Below are positions 1 to 9,277 of a DNA stretch of 64,000 nucleotides, piece after piece. The DNA is from CAZAFL01 sp964484465 (lineage in GTDB: Bacteria > Bacteroidota > Ignavibacteria > UBA10030 > SZUA-254). Location: contig CAZAFL010000014.1 in assembly GCA_964484465.1 (NCBI GenBank), forward strand, positions 12,021 to 76,020, in the 5' to 3' direction. A model generated the notes under the pieces. The model made no database searches, was not told where the DNA came from, and saw only the letters and a list, made by a program, of their open reading frames with translations. Each line of letters begins with the position of its first letter. Position 1 is the stretch's first letter. Position numbers and translations under genes: made by a program.

Positions 1-955
1 CATCAAATTTCGCAAAGGAGTAATCGATATCGAATTTCGGCAGATGAATACCTGTCCCCATATTGAACGAGCCGATATCGCTCCTGCCGGCGCGAAGAGC
101 AACAATATTCTTATAGTCGAATTCCAGTCCCGTATGAAAATCAAAACTGACAGCGCCGAGATGCGCGTTTGACGCCGACTGCCGGTTTTCAAAGCGCATG
201 TCGACATCGACTGCAGGAGCAAACCTGCCGCCGAAGGCATCGAGGAAATATGCCGAGCCGATTTTCAGCGTCGGTGAAATCAGCTCGTTTGTGCCCGTAC
301 TCCATGCAACAAGGGTTGTCGTGACATCCTGCATGTTCGCTCCAAGAAGAAACTTATCAGAAGCGTTATACTGGGCGCCAATATCAAAACCGACTCCTGT
401 CGCAGACGTCTCGCCAAGTTCGCGCCTGATAATCTTAAGATTCGCGCCGTAGGAAAAACTTTCACTCGATTTCTTCGCATAAGAAAAATAAAATGCCCAA
501 TCGGCGGTGTTGAAATAGGTGATCTTGCTGTAATCCAACCTGTCTGCATTATCAAAAACACCGTTGCCGTTAACATCGATCATGGCGTTACGTGTATCGG
601 GAATACCGTCGACGCCAAGATGAATGAGGCTGAATGCAATGCTTGACATTGCCCCTACCGGCAAAGCGACTGCACCATAATCGTAATTGACCAAATCTCC
701 AAACCGTTCGTCATGCATTAAAGTGATTTCCGGATAAATAATTCTGGAGAGTCCGGCGGGGTTCCAATACCCCGAAGTCACATCGTTCGCAAGAGCTGCA
801 TATGCTCCTCCCAATCCAAGAGCACGTCCTCCTACACCGATGGCGATGAACTCACCTGCATACTTCGCTCGTGACGCTGCTTGTACACCTGAGGTAAACG
901 ACGCCAACATCAATGACATCACGAACAGCCGAGGTATCGGAATAGAGTTTTTCAA
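1..955 (-). CDS. PorV/PorQ-like outer-membrane beta-barrel protein (partial, 3' end beyond window)
   Basis: The minus-strand frame stays open from about 955 to the left edge. After a signal peptide (hydrophobic FVMSLMLASF, likely cut after GVQA) comes the family hallmark GVGGRALGLGGAYAALANDV followed by TSGYWNPAGL, then barrel-like strands and LLGANMQDV. PorV/PorQ-type proteins are outer-membrane barrels; PorV is the T9SS shuttle that brings cargo from the translocon to the attachment complex. Which member this is cannot be told here. The start is uncertain: TTG at 955 gives a lysine-bearing n-region (MKNSIPIPR) but GGGAG abuts it; ATG at 919 is the alternative. It lies downstream of dnaX on the same strand, with its own TATAAT box. 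A T9SS cargo protein lies nearby at 5438-9277. Confidence 0.85.
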   Translation of the reverse strand, partial: MKNSIPIPRLFVMSLMLASFTSGVQAASRAKYAGEFIAIGVGGRALGLGGAYAALANDVTSGYWNPAGLSRIIYPEITLMHDERFGDLVNYDYGAVALPVGAMSSIAFSLIHLGVDGIPDTRNAMIDVNGNGVFDNADRLDYSKITYFNTADWAFYFSYAKKSSESFSYGANLKIIRRELGETSATGVGFDIGAQYNASDKFLLGANMQDVTTTLVAWSTGTNELISPTLKIGSAYFLDAFGGRFAPAVDVDMRFENRQSASNAHLGAVSFDFHTGLEFDYKNIVALRAGRSDIGSFNMGTGIHLPKFDIDYSFAKFD

Positions 956-971
956 CTCCCTGTATAAAATA

Positions 972-1014
972 TGTTCTTTTTGAACATTATATCATGCACG
1001 CAATAATATTCAGA
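972..1014 (-). promoter_or_regulatory. Putative promoter with inverted repeat at the start site, upstream of the PorV-like gene
   Basis: On the minus strand a perfect TATAAT occupies 991-986; a poor -35 candidate (TCTGAA, 1014-1009) sits 17 bp upstream. Just downstream, around the expected start of transcription, is TGTTC-TTTTT-GAACA (972-986), a perfect 5-bp inverted repeat that could be an operator. Confidence 0.4.
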
Positions 1015-1089
1015 AAAAAGGGGAAAAAATCAATGATAAAGTTGCTGTCGCTGATTGCTCGTAAACCATTACCGGTAATTGAGGATTAA

Positions 1090-2820
1090 TTATTCGATGC
1101 GTTCAGCACCAAACTCCCTAATTAGCGCCTGAACCACAGGGTGCTGCATCGTTTCCTGCCTCGGAACGGAGGATTCATGAGGTTGAAGCGGTTGGGGTTG
1201 TGTTTGTGACTGGGGTGAAACCGTGTTAGACAGAATCGTTTCCAAATGCACTTTTGCTCCGTAAATTCTTTGGGCAAGTTGTGTCAAAAACTCACGGTTG
1301 AGCTTGAGCGCATCGGAATGAAAACTGTCCGGACATCCAATCTGTAGTTTGTTGTCCTTTATATCGACAAGTGTCGTTTCGCTCAGCATTGTACCAAGGG
1401 CAATACGATGTTTCCGCGCCTCCTCAATGAGAGTTGTCCACTTCCCCGGCGATGAATCGATAACAATATTGGAGATCCGATGGTCATCAGCCGGGGAAGT
1501 TTGTTGCGTTAAAATGCCCGGTTCGTTTGCGATAAACCGTGGTGTAATTTCTTCAGCAACGACCTTGCCGATTTGTCGGTCGGCGGAACCTGAAAGCATT
1601 CCTTTTGCAGGGCGAATGACCTGCGGTTGGCGCTCGCGGGCAGAGTGCGGAAACTGCGGAATATCTGATTGATCAGCGCCTTGCTTTTTTTTTAATTCGT
1701 CAACCTGTTCAAGGAGGTGATGAATATCGACGCTCGAATCCATTTTAATCAACTGCATCACAGCTATTTCCAGCTTGAAGCGCGGCTGCTGGCTCCATCG
1801 GATTGCGGCTTCAGTGTCCGTTACTATTTTAATCAACCGAAGCAAGTCAGTTTCGGAAAACTCCTTTGCCTTGCCTGCGTAGCGTTCTTTGTAAATTTCT
1901 GAGGTTTCGATAAGGTCCGTGGACCCGGTTGTACGCGCAATCAATATATTCCGTAAATGCTCGGCAAGACCGCTGAGAAATTCCCGGATATCCACACCGC
2001 GGTTAATGACATCATCGACAAGCGCCATCCCTGCTTTCGTGTCTTTCGCCTTGATAATATCCACCATTTTGAAAAACAGCTCTTCATCCACAATGTTGAG
2101 CATTTCGATGATTTGCTGAACGGAGATTGTTGTGCCGCAGAACGATACAATTTGATCGAACATGCTTTGCGCATCACGCAGAGAACCGTCTCCTTTTTTA
2201 GCAATGATGAAGAGAGCTTCATCATTGATGGTAATGCCTTCTTCTTTTGCAATATACCTGAGCCGCTCGATAATTTGCTGGCTTGAAATACGCCTGAATT
2301 CAAACCTCTGGCAGCGGGAAAGGATAGTCAGAGGTACTTTGTGGATTTCGGTCGTCGCGAAAATGAATAGAACGTGCGGCGGCGGCTCTTCCAGCGTTTT
2401 AAGAAGCGCGTTGAACGCTTCTTTCGTAAGCATATGAACTTCGTCGATGATGTAAATCTTATACTTGCCTTTTGCCGGACCGTACCGCACAGCTTCGCGC
2501 AGGTTGCGTATTTCATCGACACCGCGGTTGGACGCACCGTCGATTTCAAAGACGTTCACACTTCTGTTCTCTGTAATCTCCGTGCACAGCTCACATTGAT
2601 TATCGGGGTTGTACTCTTTGGGATGAAGGCAGTTAATCGCCTTTGCAAGAATCCGCGCAGTTGTGGTTTTCCCGACACCGCGCGGGCCGCTGAAGATGTA
2701 CGCATGCGAGAGTCGGTTTGCAGCAATCGCGTTACGTATTGTGGTGGTGACATGCGCTTGTCCGACAACATCCTCGAACACCATCGGACGCCACTTGCGG
2801 GCTGTGACAATAAAGCTCAT
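1090..2820 (-). CDS. dnaX: DNA polymerase III subunit gamma/tau
   Basis: Clamp-loader ATPase of the replisome, cytoplasmic; loads the beta clamp, and the long tau form ties polymerase cores to the helicase. Visible: Walker A GPRGVGKTTT at residues 45-54, zinc-binding cysteines C64, C76 and C79, Walker B IIDEVHM at 124-130, and the SRC arginine-finger motif at 168-170. Domain III ends near residue 375 and a poorly conserved proline/glutamine-rich tau tail follows; 576 residues is a normal tau length. A run of nine A (template T run 1685-1693) encodes K377-K379 exactly at the gamma/tau boundary, and the -1 frame stops four codons later, so a short gamma form of about 382 residues is likely made by slippage. 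It has its own promoter at 2865-2893. Confidence 0.97.
   Translation of the reverse strand: MSFIVTARKWRPMVFEDVVGQAHVTTTIRNAIAANRLSHAYIFSGPRGVGKTTTARILAKAINCLHPKEYNPDNQCELCTEITENRSVNVFEIDGASNRGVDEIRNLREAVRYGPAKGKYKIYIIDEVHMLTKEAFNALLKTLEEPPPHVLFIFATTEIHKVPLTILSRCQRFEFRRISSQQIIERLRYIAKEEGITINDEALFIIAKKGDGSLRDAQSMFDQIVSFCGTTISVQQIIEMLNIVDEELFFKMVDIIKAKDTKAGMALVDDVINRGVDIREFLSGLAEHLRNILIARTTGSTDLIETSEIYKERYAGKAKEFSETDLLRLIKIVTDTEAAIRWSQQPRFKLEIAVMQLIKMDSSVDIHHLLEQVDELKKKQGADQSDIPQFPHSARERQPQVIRPAKGMLSGSADRQIGKVVAEEITPRFIANEPGILTQQTSPADDHRISNIVIDSSPGKWTTLIEEARKHRIALGTMLSETTLVDIKDNKLQIGCPDSFHSDALKLNREFLTQLAQRIYGAKVHLETILSNTVSPQSQTQPQPLQPHESSVPRQETMQHPVVQALIREFGAERIE
1673..1695 (-). promoter_or_regulatory. 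Putative dnaX slippage/frameshift site (A9 run) producing gamma
   Basis: The coding strand reads TTA AAA AAA AAG (1695-1684), nine consecutive A. In the -1 frame the following codons are GCA AGG CGC TGA, with the stop at 1675-1673. An extra A from transcriptional slippage, or a -1 ribosomal shift, would end the protein at about residue 382, just after domain III. Thermus dnaX uses an A9 slippage run and E. coli dnaX an A AAA AAG shift for the same purpose. No clear upstream Shine-Dalgarno stimulator is visible here. Confidence 0.65.
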
Positions 2821-2864
2821 GCTCTTGAGAGATATTCCTTAAATTAAGCTACACGTTGAAAATC

Positions 2865-2893
2865 AATATAAACCAAACTCATAAAATATTCAA
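2865..2893 (-). promoter_or_regulatory. Putative dnaX promoter
   Basis: Minus strand: -35 TTGAAT (2893-2888), 17-bp spacer, -10 TATATT (2870-2865), about 45 bp upstream of the dnaX start codon, in the 121-bp gap after lon's 3' end. Confidence 0.6.
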
Positions 2894-2941
2894 GAGAAAT
2901 GTTGCATTATTTTGGGAAACCGCTCAGATGCGGCAAGTAAT

Positions 2942-5317
2942 TCATTTACCGAACACGTACGGCATAGCATCGGCGATGGTTTCAACCGGGACGATGCGAA
3001 GGCCTTCCTTTACCTTTGCCTGGATTTCTGTCAGGTCCTTTTCATTTTCTTTCGGAATGAGAACCGTTTTGAGTCCGTTCCGCTGAGCAGCAAGGAGTTT
3101 TTCATTGAGCCCGCCGATCGCGAGCACATTCCCCCGCAGAGTAATTTCGCCCGTCATTGCAACGTCATTTCGCGCCCGTCGGTTGGAACCTGCGGAGATG
3201 ATCGCCATTGCCATGGTGATGCCCGCAGACGGACCGTCTTTAGGAATAGCTCCTTCGGGTAAGTGAATATGAATTTCTTTCTTGCGATAAAAATCCGGCG
3301 GCACTCCCAGCTTCCTGGCATTCGAACGAATATAACTCAGCGCTGCCTGCGCTGATTCTTTCATCACTTCGCCAAGTTGCCCCGTCAGCGTAAGTTTTTC
3401 CTGACCATCCATGATGGTCACATCAACATGAAGAATATCTCCACCCACACTTGTCCATGCGAGCCCGATCACCGAACCGATTTTCCGTTCATGATCGGTC
3501 ACCCGTTTCCGGAACTTCGGAACGCCGAGGTACGTTTCGACTTTCTTCTCATCGACTCTGATGATTTTCGACAATTGTTTCGTGCCATTATTCTGGCGCG
3601 AAAGGACAATATCCTTCGCCACTTTTCTGCTCACAGAAGCAATCTCACGTTCAAGATTACGGACTCCGGCTTCCCGCGTGTATTGTTGGATAATATAATT
3701 GATGGCAGCGTCGGTGAATGCAACATTGCTCTCCTTCAAACCGTGCTCTACAAGCTGTTTCGGTATAATATGGCGCTTCGCAATTTCCCGCTTGTCATAT
3801 TCAAGATACCCTGGCAACTCGATGATCTCCATCCTGTCCTGCAGCGGCAGCGGAATGTTGTACCGGACATTCGCCGTCGTAATAAACATGACATGAGAAA
3901 GATCATAATCGACGTCGAGATAATGATCGTTAAACGTAATATTCTGTTCGGGGTCGAGAACCTCCAGCAATGCCGACGACGGGTCGCCGCGGAAATCCAT
4001 GCTCATTTTATCCACTTCATCCATAAGAATCACCGGATTGATGACACCTGCTCGCTTCATCGACTGAATGATTTTCCCCGGCATCGAACCGATATAAGTG
4101 CGTCTATGACCGCGGATTTCCGCTTCATCGCGCACACCGCCGAGCGAAATTCGAACAAATTTTCTTCCAAGGGCACGGGCAATCGATTTTCCAAGGGATG
4201 TTTTCCCGACGCCGGGGGGACCGACAAAACAGAGGATCTGGCCCTTCATCTCTTTTACGAGATTCAGCACGGCAATATGCTCAAGAATCCGTTCTTTCGG
4301 TTTTTCCAGTCCGAAATGATCCTCATCCAAAATTTGCTGTACGTGCCGGACTTCAAGATTGTCCTTCGTCCGTTTCGACCAAGGGACGGTCACCATCCAG
4401 TCGAGATAGTTTCTGCTCACACCAAATTCCGGAGACTGCGGTGGAGTTTTTTTGAGTTTGTTGAACTCCTCCATTGCCTTCTCAAAAACCTCTTTCGGCA
4501 TCTTTGCTTTTTCAAGCTGAGCCTTGAGTTTCTGCAGCTCAGGAGAAACGGCTTCATCATCGCCCAATTCATCCTGCAACACCCGAATCTGTTCCTGGAG
4601 GAGGTATTTTCGTTGAGATTTCTGAATGCTCTCGTGGACTTTCGAATCGATATCCTTTTCGATCTTGAGGACATCGATCTCCGCGTTCAGGATTCTCACA
4701 ATTTCAAAATATTGCTCTTTGAGGTTCCTGAGCTGCAGGATTTTCTGCTTGACTTCTACACTTTGTGTGATATTCGCTGCAACGTAATACAATTTCCGGA
4801 CGGGGTCTTTAATATTCTCGAAAGCGACCAGAACTTCACTCGGAATGTTGCGGTTCAGATGAACATATTCCGAAAAGAGACCCGAGACATGGCGAACGAG
4901 GGCGTCAACCTCCGCTGTGATCTCACCCGGATCCTGAACGACCTGGATTTCCGCCTCGAGATATTGAGATTGTGGGATGAAAGCAGTGATGGCGGCTTGC
5001 GAAACCCCATCGACCAGAATTTTCATTAAGCCGTTGGGAAGTTTTAGTGTCTGAATTATCTTCGCCACCGTTCCTTCGAGATAGACATCCTCCTTCGTTG
5101 GTTCTTCTGTGCTCGCATTACGCTGCGCCGCCAGGAAAATCAATTTGTCTTTGTCAACCGCTGCGCTAACGGCGCGCAACGACGATTCTCTCCCGACCAG
5201 AACCGGAAAAATCATATACGGGAAAATGACTACATCTCTCAGCGGGAGCACCGGTAGCCGTGTGGGATACGCCGGCGGTGAAACTTGTTGAGCGTTTGTT
5301 TTGACTTCTTGTTCCAT
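2942..5317 (-). CDS. lon: Lon ATP-dependent serine protease
   Basis: Cytoplasmic AAA+ protease degrading misfolded and regulatory proteins. Order of domains: N-terminal LON substrate-binding domain (about 20-215, beginning LPVLPLRDVVIFPYM), coiled-coil stretch (about 215-290), AAA+ domain with Walker A GPPGVGKT at 366-373 and Walker B LMDEVDK at 431-437, then the protease domain with the Ser-Lys dyad S697 (in PKDGPSAG) and K740 (in GGLNEKLL). The length of 791 matches LonA. The start at 5317 is only 11 nt beyond a terminator-like hairpin with six U (5328-5349). A likely promoter lies upstream of that hairpin (5381-5409), so the hairpin would sit in the lon leader. Confidence 0.97.
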   Translation of the reverse strand: MEQEVKTNAQQVSPPAYPTRLPVLPLRDVVIFPYMIFPVLVGRESSLRAVSAAVDKDKLIFLAAQRNASTEEPTKEDVYLEGTVAKIIQTLKLPNGLMKILVDGVSQAAITAFIPQSQYLEAEIQVVQDPGEITAEVDALVRHVSGLFSEYVHLNRNIPSEVLVAFENIKDPVRKLYYVAANITQSVEVKQKILQLRNLKEQYFEIVRILNAEIDVLKIEKDIDSKVHESIQKSQRKYLLQEQIRVLQDELGDDEAVSPELQKLKAQLEKAKMPKEVFEKAMEEFNKLKKTPPQSPEFGVSRNYLDWMVTVPWSKRTKDNLEVRHVQQILDEDHFGLEKPKERILEHIAVLNLVKEMKGQILCFVGPPGVGKTSLGKSIARALGRKFVRISLGGVRDEAEIRGHRRTYIGSMPGKIIQSMKRAGVINPVILMDEVDKMSMDFRGDPSSALLEVLDPEQNITFNDHYLDVDYDLSHVMFITTANVRYNIPLPLQDRMEIIELPGYLEYDKREIAKRHIIPKQLVEHGLKESNVAFTDAAINYIIQQYTREAGVRNLEREIASVSRKVAKDIVLSRQNNGTKQLSKIIRVDEKKVETYLGVPKFRKRVTDHERKIGSVIGLAWTSVGGDILHVDVTIMDGQEKLTLTGQLGEVMKESAQAALSYIRSNARKLGVPPDFYRKKEIHIHLPEGAIPKDGPSAGITMAMAIISAGSNRRARNDVAMTGEITLRGNVLAIGGLNEKLLAAQRNGLKTVLIPKENEKDLTEIQAKVKEGLRIVPVETIADAMPYVFGK

Positions 5318-5327
5318 AGTTAAAGAT

Positions 5328-5349
5328 AAAAAATGCCCTTTGCGGGGCA
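5328..5349 (-). terminator. Rho-independent terminator-like hairpin between the Asp-box protein gene and lon
   Basis: Read on the minus strand: TGCCC, loop CGCAAA, GGGCA, then six T (5333-5328). It could terminate the upstream secreted-protein gene. It lies downstream of the best lon promoter candidate, however, so it may also act as an attenuator in the lon leader. Confidence 0.65.
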
Positions 5350-5380
5350 GTTTAGGTCTGACTTCATTATTATTTACTTA

Positions 5381-5409
5381 AATATACGAAGATTGGGAGA
5401 GGGATGCAA
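5381..5409 (-). promoter_or_regulatory. Putative lon promoter
   Basis: Minus strand: -35 TTGCAT (5409-5404), 17-bp spacer, -10 TATATT (5386-5381). Transcripts would begin near 5374 and carry the 5328-5349 hairpin before the lon start codon. Confidence 0.55.
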
Positions 5410-5437
5410 GATGAGAGACGAGCTTTTATATCAATCG

Positions 5438-8400
5438 TCACTTCATGACAACCATTTTACGTACCGCAGTAAAGCTTCCGGCGCGCAATTCGTAGAGATA
5501 AACTCCGCTCGCAAGATTTGCCGCATCGAAGGAAACAGATTTGTAACCCGCCTCCTCTTGATGGTCAACCAGTGTCTTCACTTCCTGACCGAGAAGGTTA
5601 TAGATTTTCAGCGTTACATAATTGTCATTCGGCAGCTGATAATTGACAATAGTGACCGGGTTAAACGGATTCGGATAATTCTGTTCCAATACAAACTCTT
5701 TCGGAATCAGTTTGCCGGTACTTATTCTCAGACTTAGTCCTGCAGCCTCTTTAACCAGCCTGAACTCTCCTGTGGCTCCGCTGAGGTTGTGGATTGCGAT
5801 TATTTTATCTCCTTCTTTTTCGATAATGGAGAAATTCTTGCCGTTATCATTGAGAACATTCCACGAAACTTCCACGGGATAGTCCGTCGATTGGATTGCT
5901 ATCGTAAATTCTAACGGGCCTTTTATTTCGGCCGGATATTTCTCCAGCATGCTGCCGGAGGCAAAGCGGGCATCGAAGTTTTCTGACGGCGGCAAGGGCG
6001 GCATTTCATAATTGTCAGGCGATTGCCCTTTCCCGGTGCTCTCACTAAAATATAGTGTTTGTGAATCGCCGGTATTGTCACGGATTGTGATGCTATTATA
6101 TGGCTCGACACTTTCCTGGTTCTCTTTTGGAGCTATAGCTGGACCGATGGCCACCGTTCCGGTACCGTATGCTTTTACAAAATATGCTTGTCCAGGTTGC
6201 AAAGTAGTCTCTGAGTGATACCCTCCCCCATACCCGTATACCGTACCGGCAATAACAAGACCGCCGCTTGGCGCCGGTATCGGATGATCAACCGTTCCAA
6301 TCAAGTTCCATCCAGTTGTGACACTATCATCTACAACCGGCAATGCACCCTTTAGCACCAGCGGACCGCCGAATGAAAACTTTATCCAATAACCTCTGCC
6401 CTGGTTCAGCGTAGTCACCTGGCGATACCCATGATTATCAAACGCCCACGCAACGCAACCAATTGCAGACGGAAATATCTGGCACACAGGTACATTAAAA
6501 CCGGCAGTCGGCATTGAAACGAGGTTCCAGCGGGGCGAGATGTTGATTGTAATCATTTTGTTTTTATAGATACGGTACGCCGTGTTGGCTCCGGGCCAAT
6601 CGGTATTGGGGTTCAAATCTGTTTTCAGAAACTTTTCATTGCCATACCATCCCTTATAAATATCGAAGTAGTGGTACGGTCCTCCGGTTTCATCCTTAAG
6701 CGCTATAGACGCTCCCTGGGCTCCCTGCGTGTTTACAAAACTGCCGGTAGTCCGTTCTCCATACATAAAGTCGATGAGGTTTGTGCCTTCGTACAATCGC
6801 ACCTGAAAGTTGATTCTTGTCCCGTCTGAGAGATGGTCGAATGTGGCATTAACATTCTTCCATTGTACGATAAATATGCGATTAGGAATGGACCATAATG
6901 TTGTATAACTGATGTGACCTGAATCGCCATTCGCATTTGATAAGCCACTTGTATTCAGGTCATCGTGCCATGGACTTAAGAAATGATTATACGCTGTGCC
7001 AATAATGGCGTCTCCATTATCATGCACAGCGTTCTGCAGGCCGGATCCGCGTCCTTCACCCATGGTAGTTTTATACGTTGTGCCAGTGTCTCCGAACTGA
7101 ATGAATCCGTTGGTACTAATCAGGACGGTGTCATACGTGTGGGCATTGTAAACAAAAGGAAATGGGAGTGGGACTTTCAGCGTGCTATCATCTCCACGTG
7201 GTCCGTTGTCGACAACAGGGATTTCAGCGTATGTCATCTGATATTTGACTGCATGCAGGGAAGTAACAAATGGACTGGGGGTGACCAAATAGAAAATCCC
7301 GCCAGCGCTATCATGTTGACCGGTTGCAGAGTATACCTTAAAGGAAAATTTTCCAAGGCCCGGAGGCGAAAAAATCGAAAACTCATATTCGCGCGATTCA
7401 CCCGGAGCAAGACAACAGAAGCGCAACGAATCGAAATAAACTGCTTGAGAAAGACTATCGAATATTTTGAGATTGTATCCCAGTGTATCTGTTTGTTGTT
7501 GGATTCCAATATTCCCAAAGCAAAACGTGGGGCGAATTAGAGAATCAATGGTGTAATAGCCGGAAAACGCAGAACCTGGATTGCAGACCTGTACAGAACT
7601 GGAACCGAATGAGGCGTTAAGTTGAACTTCTCCCTCATATAGACGTGTATGAGAGATCGCACTGGATGGATCTTGTGGAATTGCCAATGCCATAAAAAGT
7701 GTATAGTTATCTCCGCCATCAGAACGAAGATAATGAGCACAGCTATTTAGGTTTTCGCTCAACGTCGAGGTTTGGGTTGCATTGATGGGAGCTTTCCAGC
7801 CACCAGATGTGAGTTTTCGTATGGAAACAAAGATGTCAGCGTTGTCATTTGCGTTGTCCGTGCTTGTATATTGATACATAAATACAGTACCATGGTTATT
7901 CCGTGCGATCAGAGGATCCGGACCATTCTGATTGATAGACTGTTGACCCGTACCCCATGTATACTGGGTGGAGAAATTAACTGCTTCAACTATTTTACCT
8001 TTCCATCCTGTGGCATCCCTGTATACTTCCCCGGCAACGGCGGAAGAGCCATTGACAGTATCCTGAAGGACAAGCGCGACGTGAGGAAATCCGAGCGAAT
8101 CGAGAACCAATCCCGCGCTTATGAAATCCGGTGCGCTTGGCCTCCAAAAACCTACGTCGCGGTAGATACCGAGTCCAGGAATCGATCGAAGGGATACTGT
8201 ATCAAGCTCGCTCCAGCTATCGCCCTCGTCCGTTGAATAAGTCACTGCAATGGTCGACGGCGTGTAGGTAACTGAATCAGGGTTTGTGTTAAATTGCCGG
8301 ATGACATTGCCGATAATCCCGGTTGCCATTTTAGTTACCCCGCCCCCAATATCGATTGCATCTCCGTTCAAGGGGCATCTGATGCCGTAAATTTTCGTAC

Positions 8401-9277
8401 TGTCTAATTGAGGAGGGATAACAACGGAGGGTGGTGAACTCAAATCGGGCGATTTTAGTATCGCTAAACCTCTCCACTCTGATCCATCCTTGGTAACCGG
8501 CACGGCCCAAAACATATATTGTTTTGACGACCAGAGCTGAGGCGTCTGATAACTATACCACACACGATCTGTACTTGAATGTTGAATGCGATAACCAAAC
8601 GGTTCATCGCAAGATATGCAAGTTCTTGTAAGAGAGTTTGCCCCAACGAATATATCACCGTAAGAGACTGTCGAACCAATTTCAATTAGGCTTGGGCAAC
8701 CAATGAAAGCTAGCGCAGTCGTTGTATCATCCGCACTTAAAGGATTGAATATCTCTCCCGCAGGATAACGACCATAAGGCTGAGAATAGAGATAATCGTT
8801 TGCATTATATGCATTGCTGTAATGTCTCCACGTTGTCCCCCCGTCTGTAGAAACATTTCCCCAAATTTTTGTGTCCTCACCAGTGAAAAAGCCATCCAAC
8901 CTGTGGGTAAACAGTAAGGTGTTCATCCCTGGAGAATAGGCGAGCGGGCGACAGTTCCCTTGGCCCATAGTGTAGGCACTAACTGATGAATCAACCAAAT
9001 GCCACATGATTGCCGCTGTCTTAAGATCAGGATAACTATCATGCACACCTTTACTGGTGCTTATCCCTGTGACCTGAAGGTCATCGATAAACTGCTTTGA
9101 TATCTTGTTTTCATATCGTTGCTGTGCAAACAGTCCTGATGCAAGCAGAAACAAGCATGAAACACATTGAATATATTTCATCATTGCATTCCATTTGAAT
9201 CGAGAACCAGCGTGAGCGCCAAGAGAAGAACTAACGAGAATGATGAGATTAGATAGAAAAGCAATGATGAGTCTCAT
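5438..9277 (-). CDS. Large secreted Asp-box (BNR-like) protein with T9SS type A sorting domain
   Basis: About 1279 residues. Exported by Sec, then by T9SS: the last ~85 residues are a classic type A sorting domain (LEQNYPNPFNPVTI, then IYNLLGQEV, ending VRKMVVMK). The N-terminal half has Asp-box motifs (STDGGTTW and STDEGDSW) as in BNR/sialidase-like beta-propellers. A later segment (VPLPFPF, STNGFIQFGDTG) looks like a beta-sandwich. No catalytic residues can be assigned, so the substrate is unknown. Start: a strong AAAGGAGG precedes ATG 9277 (MRLIIAFLSN), but that leaves two hydrophobic export-like segments; the second, at ATG 9184/9181 (MKYIQCVSCLFLLASGLFAQ), aligns with the paralogue's signal peptide. 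An upstream ATG at 9298 overlaps the Shine-Dalgarno and is unlikely. The paralogue lies at 61297-64000. Confidence 0.85.
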   Translation of the reverse strand: MRLIIAFLSNLIILVSSSLGAHAGSRFKWNAMMKYIQCVSCLFLLASGLFAQQRYENKISKQFIDDLQVTGISTSKGVHDSYPDLKTAAIMWHLVDSSVSAYTMGQGNCRPLAYSPGMNTLLFTHRLDGFFTGEDTKIWGNVSTDGGTTWRHYSNAYNANDYLYSQPYGRYPAGEIFNPLSADDTTTALAFIGCPSLIEIGSTVSYGDIFVGANSLTRTCISCDEPFGYRIQHSSTDRVWYSYQTPQLWSSKQYMFWAVPVTKDGSEWRGLAILKSPDLSSPPSVVIPPQLDSTKIYGIRCPLNGDAIDIGGGVTKMATGIIGNVIRQFNTNPDSVTYTPSTIAVTYSTDEGDSWSELDTVSLRSIPGLGIYRDVGFWRPSAPDFISAGLVLDSLGFPHVALVLQDTVNGSSAVAGEVYRDATGWKGKIVEAVNFSTQYTWGTGQQSINQNGPDPLIARNNHGTVFMYQYTSTDNANDNADIFVSIRKLTSGGWKAPINATQTSTLSENLNSCAHYLRSDGGDNYTLFMALAIPQDPSSAISHTRLYEGEVQLNASFGSSSVQVCNPGSAFSGYYTIDSLIRPTFCFGNIGIQQQTDTLGYNLKIFDSLSQAVYFDSLRFCCLAPGESREYEFSIFSPPGLGKFSFKVYSATGQHDSAGGIFYLVTPSPFVTSLHAVKYQMTYAEIPVVDNGPRGDDSTLKVPLPFPFVYNAHTYDTVLISTNGFIQFGDTGTTYKTTMGEGRGSGLQNAVHDNGDAIIGTAYNHFLSPWHDDLNTSGLSNANGDSGHISYTTLWSIPNRIFIVQWKNVNATFDHLSDGTRINFQVRLYEGTNLIDFMYGERTTGSFVNTQGAQGASIALKDETGGPYHYFDIYKGWYGNEKFLKTDLNPNTDWPGANTAYRIYKNKMITINISPRWNLVSMPTAGFNVPVCQIFPSAIGCVAWAFDNHGYRQVTTLNQGRGYWIKFSFGGPLVLKGALPVVDDSVTTGWNLIGTVDHPIPAPSGGLVIAGTVYGYGGGYHSETTLQPGQAYFVKAYGTGTVAIGPAIAPKENQESVEPYNSITIRDNTGDSQTLYFSESTGKGQSPDNYEMPPLPPSENFDARFASGSMLEKYPAEIKGPLEFTIAIQSTDYPVEVSWNVLNDNGKNFSIIEKEGDKIIAIHNLSGATGEFRLVKEAAGLSLRISTGKLIPKEFVLEQNYPNPFNPVTIVNYQLPNDNYVTLKIYNLLGQEVKTLVDHQEEAGYKSVSFDAANLASGVYLYELRAGSFTAVRKMVVMK

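Noticed and set aside
1696..1735. Shine-Dalgarno stimulator upstream of the dnaX A9 run
   Set aside because: The coding strand reads CACCTCCTTG there, the complement of a Shine-Dalgarno, so it cannot pair with the anti-SD as in E. coli dnaX.
3377..5029. A 550-codon open frame on the plus strand antisense to lon
   Set aside because: It is the shadow of lon, whose protein is intact and fully conserved; the antisense product has no recognisable domain or ribosome-binding site.
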